In this document: positions 9,516 through 20,389 of the stretch, one piece after another
How positions within the stretch are numbered: position 1 is the stretch's first letter
How the letters are laid out: each line of letters begins with the position of its first letter
DNA from: Paramacrobiotus richtersi
Lineage: Eukaryota > Tardigrada > Eutardigrada > Parachela > Macrobiotidae
DNA: 21,612 nucleotides
Direction: 5' to 3'
Assembly: GCA_034698045.1 (NCBI GenBank)
Contig: JAQGAU010001073.1
Coordinates: forward strand, 1-21,612
The notes under the pieces: model-generated
Seen by the model: the letters and a program-made list of their open reading frames with translations, nothing else
Told to the model about the DNA's origin: nothing
The model's database searches: none
Made by a program: the position numbers and the translations under genes

Positions 9516-12500
9516 TCAGTTCCACTGCAAAGATTCCGGGACATTTCCGGACATGTCGAGAGAAGTGCACGCCTGCAGTGCTATTGGAAGTAAATTCTTC
9601 GCTGTCTGGAACAACGTGGTTTTGACCTAAAAAAACGACAAAAAAAAACATGAACAAGAATGCGTTTATTTTGGCGGCAATAAATCCTACATAACCACAT
9701 GGATATTAAAATTTTTTATTTTCACTGCGCAGAGGCATTGGTCAAACCATAAAAATCACTCTACTCTTTGGTATGCTGTTGATTTGGTGTAATTATTTCA
9801 CACAGAGAAAGCCCACCATAATATCTCATTTATGAGATCGTAGTTACTTGAAGAACAAGAACACTGAATTTTTAAACTTGCCTGTAGTTTGTCGTGCTTA
9901 TTGTGGAAACTCAATGGCAAATGTCGAAACTCTTCCGTTAAGTGAAGACACTGCGATACGTGCTCGGGAGAAACAAAGTCTTCGGCCACTTTAATGCAGC
10001 TGTGCACATTCCACACCTAAACAAAAACAAGAAATTGCGTCAGTAGACAGTACGTAAGAAGTACACACAGATGAAGGAATACGACAAACAATAACAAGGC
10101 AAAGATCATCCGGCATAAGGTAAATCAAAGGTCATCCGGCATAAAGTAAGTAAGGGTCATCCGGCTTACCTGGTGCAGCGCCCCCGCTGGAATGAATATG
10201 GCATCCCCATCAAACTGCACAACGGTGAAGCCTTCCACGCCGGTGTCCTGCAGCAGCTTCTTTCGCACGGTTTCGGTCAGGAATTCCATTTGGGTATGAA
10301 GCGGATCGGCACCGGTGCCTCCATTAGCTGTGCGCTGTTCCGACAGGAACTGCCGGATTGTTGCCGTATCTTCCGGTCGGTAGATGTGCCACACAGCTCC
10401 CGGCAAGTGCCCTTCCCTCAATCGCGTTTTGGTCTGCTCATCTATTGCCAAATTCCACATGAAGAGCTTGGCAGCTAAAGATAAAACGGTACATGCCGAA
10501 AGGGTTTGCGTAAATACATTTCATGGAGACTTTGTTTGTACAGATTCGGAAACACATGCACACCGTGAACGGTAGGTCGCAAAACTTTATCCGAGCTTTC
10601 GTACAGCAGTAGAACTATTTATTATGTTATTGCGCTGCGCGGCTCCGCAACATGTGGACTTCTACGCCCACCGTTCAATAGTTCATACAGGTCAACAGAA
10701 GCTCGATAATAAAAGGTAAACTATTGTATTTTACATAGGCAATAACAAGCTCCGCTTTCGTTTCTCTGCCATTATTGAATGACGAAATCAACAGTCTAAG
10801 TCTAAAACAGTTACAGTATCTACAGTTTGGAAATGATGACCGGGATATAAAAGTCTCGGGTGCGCAGGGTTACGGAAATACTTGTAGCGTTTGTCCAAGG
10901 TTAAACCGAGCTGATACGAAAAAAGATTACTAACTTTGTTAATAAATGCTCCGTACAACAACTGATTGTAATCAGGACAACCGTACGTTTACTGTGCGGT
11001 ATAGCGAAGCGAAAGTGACGTATGCATGACTAAATCGTACTTCTGATGTAGTCATGGTCAGCCTCTACGTCGCCGGAGCCGCTGGGCTTACTAACATGCA
11101 CCAAAATATTGACGGCATCACTGATGTCCAGATGGAGGTTGGTTGTTGGGTTCTCTGGTTTCTCAGCCATACCTGCGAGACAAGTTCAAATGAGTTTAAC
11201 ATACACGCTTACAACTACAATTGTTCTACATACCATACGCAATGTACATTTTTGGACCAAGATCTGGCGGGTTAAGGTTTTTATGCATGTATGATGTCAG
11301 GTTCATAGATCCTTTCTCGTATGTGTATTCCGGAAGCGGGAATACCTCACACAGTGCTTTGTAATGATGCGGAAGTAGATCGCTAAAACGCGAGTCCGTC
11401 GGCCAGTCTTTTATCTTCAGCAAGCGTGGAGCGCCTTCTTCGTCTCGGTCACGTTCTACAATATGATCACACAATGAGTCAACGATCAACTAGTTTCCTT
11501 GGACCACAGACTTTCCTTTTACACTTTCAACAGTCGCCGTTAATAAGCGATAAACCTTATAGACCGAACGATCAAAAACAACTCATGATCTACGTAAAAA
11601 AGCGAAGCCGTACAGTTCGGAGAGAAATGTTAACAAGACCAAAAAAGTGTCAAGAGATTTTGTTCAAGAGATTTTGTTCAATGTTTTGACAAACCAGAGT
11701 TCTCGTTACAATAAAAAAATGTAAAAACTGGCTGATTATTACAACTGGGCACTATATGGCTCATGCAGATCCTGACAGGTAAACTGTGAAATTTCAATAC
11801 ATTAACATCCGCACTTACGCTTCACATTGGCAAAACCCTTCCAGAAATCGCTGTGCTTCCTTCCAGTGATGCCTTCCTGTGGCCGGACGGCGCAGTTGAT
11901 CAGCTTCACCTTCTCGTTGCCAAACTGTTTAGCAAACCAGTCAGGATGCCAGATGGAATGCAGCGGCGATGCTTCGTCGGTCAGTTGGTTCCCGACACCG
12001 GAGATCAAAACAGGAAGACCTTTTGACCAGTGGGCGCGGAACGCTTCCACATCGATATCCTGGGGGGATGGGAACCACAGCACATTGCCGTCACAAAGGA
12101 AGTCTTGCTGCTCCATGTCGGGCGGACTGTTTGGACATAGTTCGAGACTAGGAATTTGCATGGCTAACAGCTGGTTGATTCCATTTTGTATCATCCTCAC
12201 AGCTAAAAATAGCGAGTTGTAGTAAATGTTTCGCGGTTGAAAATCAAGCAAATCACAATGAAATGAAGAGAACAATATTATAAAGACAGTATTTAAAGAA
12301 TATCGCTGTAGCCATTTGCTTTACATCAAGGTTTCTTATTTTTTTCACAACTATTTATTTATTTACATTATTTTTATTATTACTATTGTTTTTTATTTTA
12401 ATATATTACTATTATTTTAATTATTTCTTTTATATTACTACATTTTTTATTTATTTAACAACTATTTTATTTACAGCTATTTTAACTTTCTTTATTATAA

Positions 12501-15500
12501 CGGTATTTGACATGATGACCGTCACGGCTGTACCGTCGGATGGAATGATCCGCGTCGGCATGAGCGTATGCGGAAACTCTTTCTCCACTCCTGTTCTGCA
12601 TTTCTCCTCTGGAATGGGGTTTGCCGGGTTAGTCGGACAAGCATGCCAGTCCAGTTTGTCCCGAGGCACAGATTCCGGACAAAACGCTTCCACGTCAACC
12701 TTCAAACAGTCTTCCTCTTCTGCGGTTTTTGGTTCTTTAACTATCGAAACAAGTCAGTCGAACACTGATCATGCCACATCACCACGTATTAACATGTACC
12801 TAAAAGACCTATTCTTCTCTGATAGCAATCCGGACACACGCAGTATCCACACTGCAGACACACATAGTGGGCATTGAAGATGGACGTGGCACACACATCG
12901 CAGCTTTCCGTCATGCCGGGTGGAATGTGCTTGAGAGCAACACTGCCTTTGTGGTCGGAGAGGTGATTCTCGTGCTGGCTGAGCAGATCCAGAACGACCG
13001 GGCCGATTCGACGGAGGATGTACACGGCCTCTTTCGGGGAGGTGGCGGGCTCTTTAGGGAGGCCACGCTGACGCCGTCCAGTGAAAAATGACCGCAGATA
13101 TTGGGAATACCAGAGTTTTTCTTCTTCCACTGTGGGTCGTTCCTCGGACTCCTTGACCAAATCCAGTTTGGCAGTTGCAGGTGTTTTGTAATTATCCTCC
13201 AATTTCTTGCTGGTGAACTTCACGCTAGAAATAAATCAAAAATATGCCAAATTTTTTAACCTTTCAGTTCATCCACTGAAAACTCAAACGGAAATTTACA
13301 AGAAAATGAAAGATAATCAAGAAAGCAGATAAAATTTATAGAAGCAATGCTGGAAAACTTGGACGAAAAAGAATCAACGTATCACGATAAAATTCAAATT
13401 CAACCGATGAAATTATAAAAGATTATATTTGCTTTAATCGCGAACAAAACAGTATCAAATTTACCATTTACGACGAGAAACAACTAAGAGCAAAAGAATT
13501 TCCGGTTATGTATCAGCAGAAACAAAAGAGAACTCTGCAAAACTGGCCGAAAATTTTCAGATTAATAACACATACAAAATATTTCTTAAATTAAAAAAAC
13601 CAAATTGGTAAATCAGTAGGTTTTTTATATTAATTTTAATTATTAATCAGCCGTAAACCATAAAGGGTAAACCATAAAGGGTCGACTTTTACGTAACAAC
13701 GATCGGTCAATTAAACGCCGTACCATCGTAGTCGAGCGCCATTGAACCGACACTCCTGATCCTTGCTTCGCCGTCGGGCAGCTTTCATCCGCGCCGAAGC
13801 GTCGCAGTCAAAACACAGCGGTACATCGTCCGTGGAAGTTTTCGGAAGTCCATATCGATCCCGTTCGCTGTGTATTTCGTCCCGCCATGCTGCACAGTCC
13901 TTCTTTTGCACATTCATATGATCGACAAGAGCGGATTTGTTCTCCTTGGAACTCTTCATTTTACGCTTTGCAGAACTTTTGGTAAGCACTTCTGCAGTCG
14001 GTAGAGCTGTTGCAACGAGCACTTCCGCTGAGAAACACTGTAACAAGAGAATGTCTGAGACGTGGTACCGGCTGAGAAAGCGCCCAAATAAGGTACATTT
14101 GGTAGGTAAGGATGTGACTCGTCATAATGTGATTCATACTGGCAGAAACAAAAGATGTACTGACTACTAAGGCAAAGCCAAAGGCAATAAGAAAGCGATG
14201 TGGAAGCACTTTTACAAATTAATAACCATACCTCTAATTGTTCTGGCATAGATTCTGGACAGCTCTCCATAGCGTCCTCCACGACGATGGCCTGTGATGG
14301 AATAACGTTAACGGACTGCTGTAACCGCATGCAGCCAGGTGGAATTTCAACTGATCGCAGCGAATCGACGGACGGTGAGCGACGCATCCCAGCTGGAAGG
14401 TTCTCCTCATCGTCTTCAGGTACCGGGATCGACGCCTCCATGGCATTCTTTTTCATAGGCTCCTTTCTGGGTCTCCCGCGTTTATTAGCAACTCTCATTG
14501 GCGTCGTACAGATTGTTCTGGCTGCGGATGCCTCGTCTACTTTCTGCTTCTTGACTGGAACTCCACTGGCCTGGTCCACAGCAGTGGATACCGCATCGGA
14601 GCGCTTACCGGAAACGCATGGAGCGACAAACTCCTGCATGCCTGGAACCGGAAGCTCGTCTGTAGAACCAGTCGTGGGATGCTGTGTATCCTTCAGGGTG
14701 CTGGTGGTGCTGGAAGCAGCTGGGTCCGGCGAGAAAGTGGTATCTTCCTCAACAGCCATGCTGTGTTGAACTGGAGCCAGTGGCATAGCCTGCGGGCAGG
14801 GAGATGAAGATACGGAGGATGTGGAAAGCAGTCCGTTTTGGCCTTGCAAAAGGGAAGAGAAGTTCAGTTATTGGGATAGTTGGTAAAGTCTATGGCCACA
14901 CTGAACGGACAGCTATTCAGCATTGTCTTGCGCCGCTCTGTTATGCGTCGAAAAGGGTGAAACTAGGGTAGTAAACCAAATAAACACGAAAATGAGATAT
15001 CACATTTGCGTTTAATCAGTCAGTCACCGTTTAACCGATCACGGTATATCCTTACGGTTACACGTCCGTAGCTGGTACGACTTGAACTGACCAAGTAAAA
15101 ACTGAAGAAAAGGCAGCAGGATATGTGGCGTAATCGCTTAATTAGAACAAAGAGACATGCATAACTGACAGATCGGTCACATGCATTGAAGCATTTCAGA
15201 GTGCTATTCAAAGATGTTGCACCGAGCTGCAGATATGCGCAAACTCGGACCAAAACTACAGATTTTTAAAATTACCTTCTTGCATAACAACATCCGGTAC
15301 CACTCGCTCCTCCACACTTTCATACGAATCGCTTGCCAAGGGCGTTACGAAAGTGTTTTCCGAAGTTGTACTCGCTGCATCCCACTTATCAGGTACGACA
15401 GGTACTGCTTCCAGCTGACGCCTGTTGTTGTCCTCGTCTCTTTCCATTTCCGTTTTCTGAAAAGCAATACATGGGCGTATAGGTAAATTTTGTCAGATGG

Positions 15501-17247
15501 AGCTTATCTGTCAATAATTGAATTACTAAGCGGAAACTAGGATCGATTTATGAGCCGTGTACTTATGTTGACCCATGAATATAACGAACTGACCTTAAAG
15601 TGGCTCGCCTTCGCCTTCTCATACGCTGCCAAAGGCGCCCAGACCACCCACTGACCATTGATTTCGCCGACACTGAAGGCAAGCGAACTGCCGGAAACAG
15701 CAGGAAAGCTTGGCTCGCAACCTGCCCGTTGCAGGAAATCCTGGCTGTTTTGGCTCGTAACCTGCTCCGTCGGAAGAGCAGGAACATTCTGAAGCAGAGA
15801 TGCCGAAGGTGCGTCTGGGGCATGGACTACGGCGGCTGGCATGGGTGGGACACTGACAGCTGCGTCCGAATACGTGGCGAACATGTTCTCTTGTCCATTT
15901 GTTACTGCCGTTACCCCCGGAGCGCTGGTGGATGTGGATTCCTGCTGTTGTGCGCTCGATAGAAGTGGTGAAACAGTGGACGGGGCACTCGACGAAACTA
16001 CCGTACCGGTTTCCATAACAGGGAGTAAGGCGTTGCTAGCGTTCGTTGCTGTCGAGGGGGCGGCGCTGATCGCCGAAACTCCCGCTGGTTCTGCCGGCAG
16101 TGATGGAGGTACGACTGGCGCAGGCACAAACGGTGACGCAATGCTCGATTCCCTGGGACCGGCAAAGGGGGAAACGCTCTGAAGACGAAGGGGCTCTGGT
16201 GGTTTATAGACAGTGCTGGTAGGAAGATTATTGCTGTCAGGCACCGGGTTCACGGGTAGCGATGTGTTGGGAAAGGGTCGGTTTAGAAACGACTGCGGAA
16301 TGGACTGCGTCTGGTAGGCGGTGGAAGGTGGCATCGGCAAAGGTGCAGCTGCTGGTCCAAAGTGCATACCGGTGCTCTGGTACATATTTGGCAGGTGCTG
16401 GGGAATTGATGACTGGAGTGGAAATGGGTTTTGGAACGGGGCCTCGGGAATAATCTTGCCATCCATACGTTGTGAAAGAAGGGAAAGCTGGGTTTGCAGA
16501 TTTTCCTGACCGAATAGCAGCTGACTAAAACCAAGAACAGTAGTTTGATCTGTTTTCGACCGTACGGAGAAGCAGCCATTTATTTATGCGGTACACCTAC
16601 ATTATTACCCTAGCTTTCAGTAGCCACCCAAATATGGATTAATATATCGATGAACCGATTGCAAAAGTATCTAACAATTTATAGTAATGCAAATATACCT
16701 TTCAAAAGCATCAAATAGAAAATTTCATTATAGATTCACAGGCAAATAGTCTCAACGCGACAGTATAACATTATGTTGTTGACTGTTAGAATTCCGAGCT
16801 ATGAACACGAGAACGTCTCAGCTAGCTTCAACATTTTTGATTTGTCCACTAATGTGAGTGAAGCCGAAAACCATGTCTGCACGATAAATCTGGCATAAAT
16901 ACTCACTTGATTATGGCCTGAGAACCCCAGGCGGATCCGGGAGGAAACTGCGGTGCACCAAACAAGCCGGGCTGACCTTGCGGGTATCCCGGCGCTGGCT
17001 GCGCGCACCCTGGCGGCTGCGGGACTCCATACGCAAATGTCGTGCCATCCGGCGCTTGCTGGTAGAACGGTAGAGCTTGTCCGGAAGGAAATGCATAGTG
17101 GGACGCAGGCGACGGTGGAAAAATAACCGGGGGTTGTGTCGGTTGCCGAGCCTGCAGAAGTTGTTGGTTGTAAGTGTTTGACTGCACATGGGGATGGAAA
17201 GCTTGCGGATTCCAGAAAGGACTCCATATCGGTTGATTGTAACTCAT
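9516..17247 (-). CDS. KDM3: KDM3/JMJD1-family JmjC histone H3K9 demethylase, complete
   Basis: Thirteen exons: 17247-16907, 16524-15594, 15456-15276, 14842-14232, 14037-13724, 13224-12800, 12740-12534, 12202-11819, 11455-11234, 11172-11041, 10474-10170, 10016-9882, 9626-9516. Every junction phase agrees and the sum is 4299 nt (1432 residues plus TGA). Family members are nuclear Fe(II)/2-oxoglutarate oxygenases that remove mono- and dimethyl marks from H3K9. Residues 1 to about 480 are Pro/Gln/Ser/Ala-rich and look disordered. An AT-hook ([10 protein letters not shown]) sits at about 604-613. The KDM3 zinc finger is split: CFDC...CRF in exon 5 and [18 protein letters not shown]...CPDC in exon 6 (about 901-926). 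The JmjC domain spans exons 8-12, with [11 protein letters not shown] giving iron ligands H1219 and D1221, and FIPAGALHQ giving H1350. The end [16 protein letters not shown] and the final exon [11 protein letters not shown] also match the family. The catalytic residues are intact, so an active enzyme is expected. The least certain points are the ATG at 17247 (a 5' UTR acceptor may lie just upstream) and the exon 6 donor. Confidence 0.95.
9627..9881 (-). other. KDM3: KDM3 last intron, GC-AG type
   Basis: On the minus strand exon 12 ends CTACAG and the intron begins GCAAGT, the usual GC donor context, with no usable GT nearby. It ends in a long T-rich tract and TTTTTTAG before GTCAAAACC. Joining them gives HDKLQ|VKTTLFQ, matching the KLQVKN.. 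junction of other KDM3 proteins. Confidence 0.85.
10101..10173. repeat. About 25-bp repeat, three copies, reaching a splice donor
   Basis: Copies begin at 10101, 10127 and 10152, each built on the core gtcatccggc (or atcatccggc) followed by ataag, ataaag or ttac. The last copy overlaps the KDM3 exon 11 donor (minus strand CAG|GTAAGC at 10170/10169). The others lie in the intron just downstream of it. Confidence 0.8.
10475..11040 (-). other. KDM3: KDM3 intron 10 (566 bp)
   Basis: Donor GTACGA and acceptor TATCTTTAG flank non-coding sequence with no recognisable gene or mobile element. It separates the exon with the HxD iron ligands from the exon carrying the second iron-binding histidine. Confidence 0.75.
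11651..11678. repeat. 14-bp perfect tandem duplication
   Basis: The unit caagagattttgtt occurs at 11651-11664 and 11665-11678 without mismatch, inside KDM3 intron 8. Confidence 0.85.
12300..12500. repeat. T-rich/A-rich low-complexity intron core
   Basis: This core of KDM3 intron 7 is almost entirely A and T on the plus strand, dominated by runs of ttta and ttat. The open frame at 12386-12877 begins in this sequence and is an artefact of it plus the antisense of a KDM3 exon. Confidence 0.75.
13225..13723 (-). other. KDM3: KDM3 intron 5 (499 bp)
   Basis: AT-rich and non-coding, from donor GTACGG to acceptor ATTTCTAG. It interrupts the split zinc finger region. It contains the 14-bp tandem duplication at 13653-13680. 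Confidence 0.75.
13653..13680. repeat. 14-bp perfect tandem duplication
   Basis: The unit gtaaaccataaagg occurs at 13653-13666 and 13667-13680 without mismatch, inside KDM3 intron 5. Confidence 0.85.
14843..15275 (-). other. KDM3: KDM3 intron 3 (433 bp)
   Basis: Non-coding between donor GTAATT and acceptor TTTTGCAAG. Nothing else is recognisable in it. Confidence 0.7.
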
Positions 17248-18120
17248 GGTGAGATGTTCAGGAGCTACTCTAAAACAGAACGAAGTATAACGAAATAAGA
17301 CTAAAAGTGAACGTACAGTATGTGTGTTCGGTAAATATTCGTGCCATAACGGCGGATCGCAAGTTATTTTAGCATGCAATCATTCTTATCAGTTTCTAAG
17401 TTTCACTGAAATCTTGACGAATAAATGTGGATTAACTCAACGTTTCTTGGAAGTCATTTGCTTCTGTGGTTTATGGCAGCTTCACAATAATGATAATCGA
17501 GCGTTGGCCGTTGTTGTGTTCTCACGAATCTGTACTAATCTTACGGTAAGCCGAACGCAGTAAAGTTTGTTTACCAACAAATATTAGCAGAACCAGAACC
17601 ACGCATGACAGAACCATGTCTGCCTGTTAAGCTGCACTGCCGACAAGCTTCACCATTTCCCACCGTACTGTAATGCTAACAAATTACCAGCATGGTGGTT
17701 GAGCTTATTAGAAGGTGCTTTCTAGAAGGTCATGTTCCTGTTTTATCCCGAAAAAGACTTCGAGCTGCAAGTTGCACTGATTATATGCGTTAAGGAGCTG
17801 CGCACTTTCGCATAAAAACAGCACTGCCAAAACGACTAGAGTTATCCCTTTCTGTCGGTAAAATTGCTTCTGCGGTAGGGTTTTACAATACTAATTTGCA
17901 CCATTTTACGTGCTTCCAGCATAAAAATACATTTCTTATTCAGAGAAAGACGGCCGGATATTTTAGGCAACGCCGATCTTACGCAAAACCCCCAGAAAAA
18001 TGGGAGACCGATAGAAAGTCATTCGCTTTCCAAAACGGACAGTGCATTCCAAAACGGTATAGCTTCAAGCAGGACTTCGCTCAGATAGCTCGAACACAAC
18101 CGTAAAACATTCTAACGATG

Positions 18121-18207
18121 AAAATGCTGTGACGAATGTTGCTTACGAAAATGCTGATGAAAAAATGTTGCTTATAAAAATGCCGTAATGTTTCTCGAAA
18201 ATGCTCG
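18121..18207. repeat. Degenerate 22-28-bp repeat cluster
   Basis: Units starting aaaatgctg/aaaatgccg begin at 18121, 18148, 18176 and 18198. The first two also share a following aatgttgctta. It is an imperfect short tandem array in the intergenic region. Confidence 0.6.
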
Positions 18208-18389
18208 TAACTATTGAAATAATTATATTTTCTCTGATAACTGGGAGCATTGTAAAGCTAAACACAGCTTACTAGCATAAACTTGAATACACTCTGCCAA
18301 GCCAAGTAACGGCGGCTTCATTTTCGGCTGTTAATTTTCAAAGAAAGAAAATGGTAAGCGGCCGAAAGCACGTGAACGAAAAATAGAAG

Positions 18390-18435
18390 AATCGTGCGCT
18401 GTACAAATTCATAATCGTGCTCTGTACAGATTCGT
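18390..18435. repeat. 23-bp tandem duplication
   Basis: The unit starting aatcgtgc and containing ctgtaca occurs at 18390-18412 and 18413-18435 with three mismatches. The differences show it is not very recent. Confidence 0.8.
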
Positions 18436-20389
18436 ACATGCGTAATTATGCAAAGATTTTGTTGGATAATTCGTCATTCCAGCGCCATATGGCAGAAGTT
18501 TCTTAGCCACAAAGGCTTTTAGGGACATTGTACATAATACGGGATAAAACAATTACATCGTGATAATAGTAAACCATAATTTGGTTGCTGATTTCTCGGT
18601 CAAATGACTCAGATTCCAAAACTATTAAAGTTAGATGATCTCGACTGTGACGCTATCTAGCGGTATGGCCACCAAATCTAACATCTGTAAGCGGTCAATC
18701 ATATGTCTCTCGCGTTGAGTCTACTAGCGTACTCTACATAATTTCACTGCCTCTGCGGAGCCTCGAAGGAGCTAAACAAGCATTTGGCTAGTCCAAACTT
18801 TGCAGAATACCAAGAACGGATATTTTTGCATGCTTCAACGATTAGCGCTCAGTTTTGCATAGAAGTACTTCAAACACGAAATCATGGTCAACATACCTGA
18901 TCAATGCAAAAACATGGTTCACGTAATCCAAGGAGACCTAAAAGTTAGCTTTACATGGTATTGGTCATGACTATAACTTATCGTAATAACTAATTCGTTC
19001 CGAAACAGAAGTCGAGTGCAGACTTCATGCTCTCGGGCGTTTCGATCATGCCCTGAACTTGGCTGCAGTCTCATCCTGACGGATTACCTGCTGTGATGTC
19101 CATGTGCGCAGGTAGACCACCAGTTCTGCAATACCTTTGTGGTTGTTGCTATGGGACATAATTATACTTGCAGCGGTTCGAAAATTTGCGTTATTTTGTG
19201 GCACACACCAGTAATAAGTCGCATGAGCAATGCTAATTTAATTGTGACGAACTCGCCTATGACGTTCGAATTCCTGTGACCCTGTCATATTCAAATCCGT
19301 TTATCCGTTCGATTATTTTCGGCTAACAAAACTCCTTTCGTTGATGCCTACTTTTGAATTGGGCGAAACATTCCAAAATCTGTACCATATTGCAGATGTA
19401 GCCTTTGGAGTGTCATTTTTTTGTACTTGGTCTGACAATGAGCCATTCCGCACAGTGGTACAACAAACAGTCAAAAGTAATGGCTGACAAGTTTTTAGCT
19501 GTATGTTTACTGTGAAACAGAATTTTACTGCTTTGCCTTTCGCTCGATTTACAGTCACATTTATGGCGTACGCATCGTCTTCTTGAGAGTAAGATGAAAA
19601 GGGGAATCGTATATTTATCGAAGCAACGACTTGAGGTACTTATAACTTTTTGCACAAACAACGGTAAACGACCTCAAAAAAAAACGTGAATATCGTGAAC
19701 GACGTGATCTGTAAGGCGTCAACAACGACCAGTGGAGTCTGAGTCGACAATCACACAAGCTGTACAACAAAAATTAAGTCAACGTTAACATGAAGAGGTT
19801 CATCCTAAACATGCCTCAGAATTTGGGATTACAGCATATGGTTTTGTCTGTTTGACACTACCAGCAGAATAAATCATAAACTCAACAGTCTTTCTCTTTC
19901 TACGATCAAGCTCACAATGCCGGGCGATGTGCATATGCCGCTGGATTGTCAGAACACCATTTTGGTTTACGAAAAGTACTGTTTGCTGCGCGATCGAGGG
20001 TCAGAAGACTTCCTGATTTTTCCATCAATGATGGCCATTAAACATTGATGTTTACGATGCATTTATGTTTTCTGATTTGCAAACTTTAGTACCGTGTACA
20101 AAATCTGATAACTGCCCCAAAACGTGCATTGCTTGGTGACCTTGCTACATACCTGTAGGTACCATTTCCATTACTTGCACGTGTTTGTACAACTGGAACT
20201 CGTCAATGTACGTATATACGTAGAAAGCTTCTTAAATTTACAGATTTAATTATAACGGAATGTTTTCAACTCATGGAGAGACTGGAAGCAAAACTGCTAC
20301 GTGGAAGCTCCATCCAGTATTCTGTTGATTTAGGGGATATTAATTTTGTTGATTGTTGCACATTAGTGACATTACCGTAATTCTTGTAT

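Larger units (their letters stand above)
17248..20389. other. Intergenic between divergent genes, no gene seen
   Basis: About 3.1 kb separates the KDM3 start codon (minus strand) from the right-hand gene start (plus strand), so both promoters should lie here. Open frames such as 17896-18105 + and 19413-19661 - are short and show no family signature. Two small repeat clusters (18121-18207 and 18390-18435) are listed separately. I see no clear TATA box or RNA gene. Confidence 0.55.

Noticed and set aside
12386-12877. Plus-strand frame with a hydrophobic start rich in Phe/Ile/Tyr
   Set aside because: Its start is T-rich intron sequence and the rest is antisense to KDM3 exons 6 and 7. Not a membrane protein gene.
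13956-14849. A single 297-codon minus-strand frame
   Set aside because: It is KDM3 exon 4 plus intron 4 read through into exon 5 in the wrong frame. The splice model with donor at 14232 and acceptor at 14038 gives the family-consistent product.
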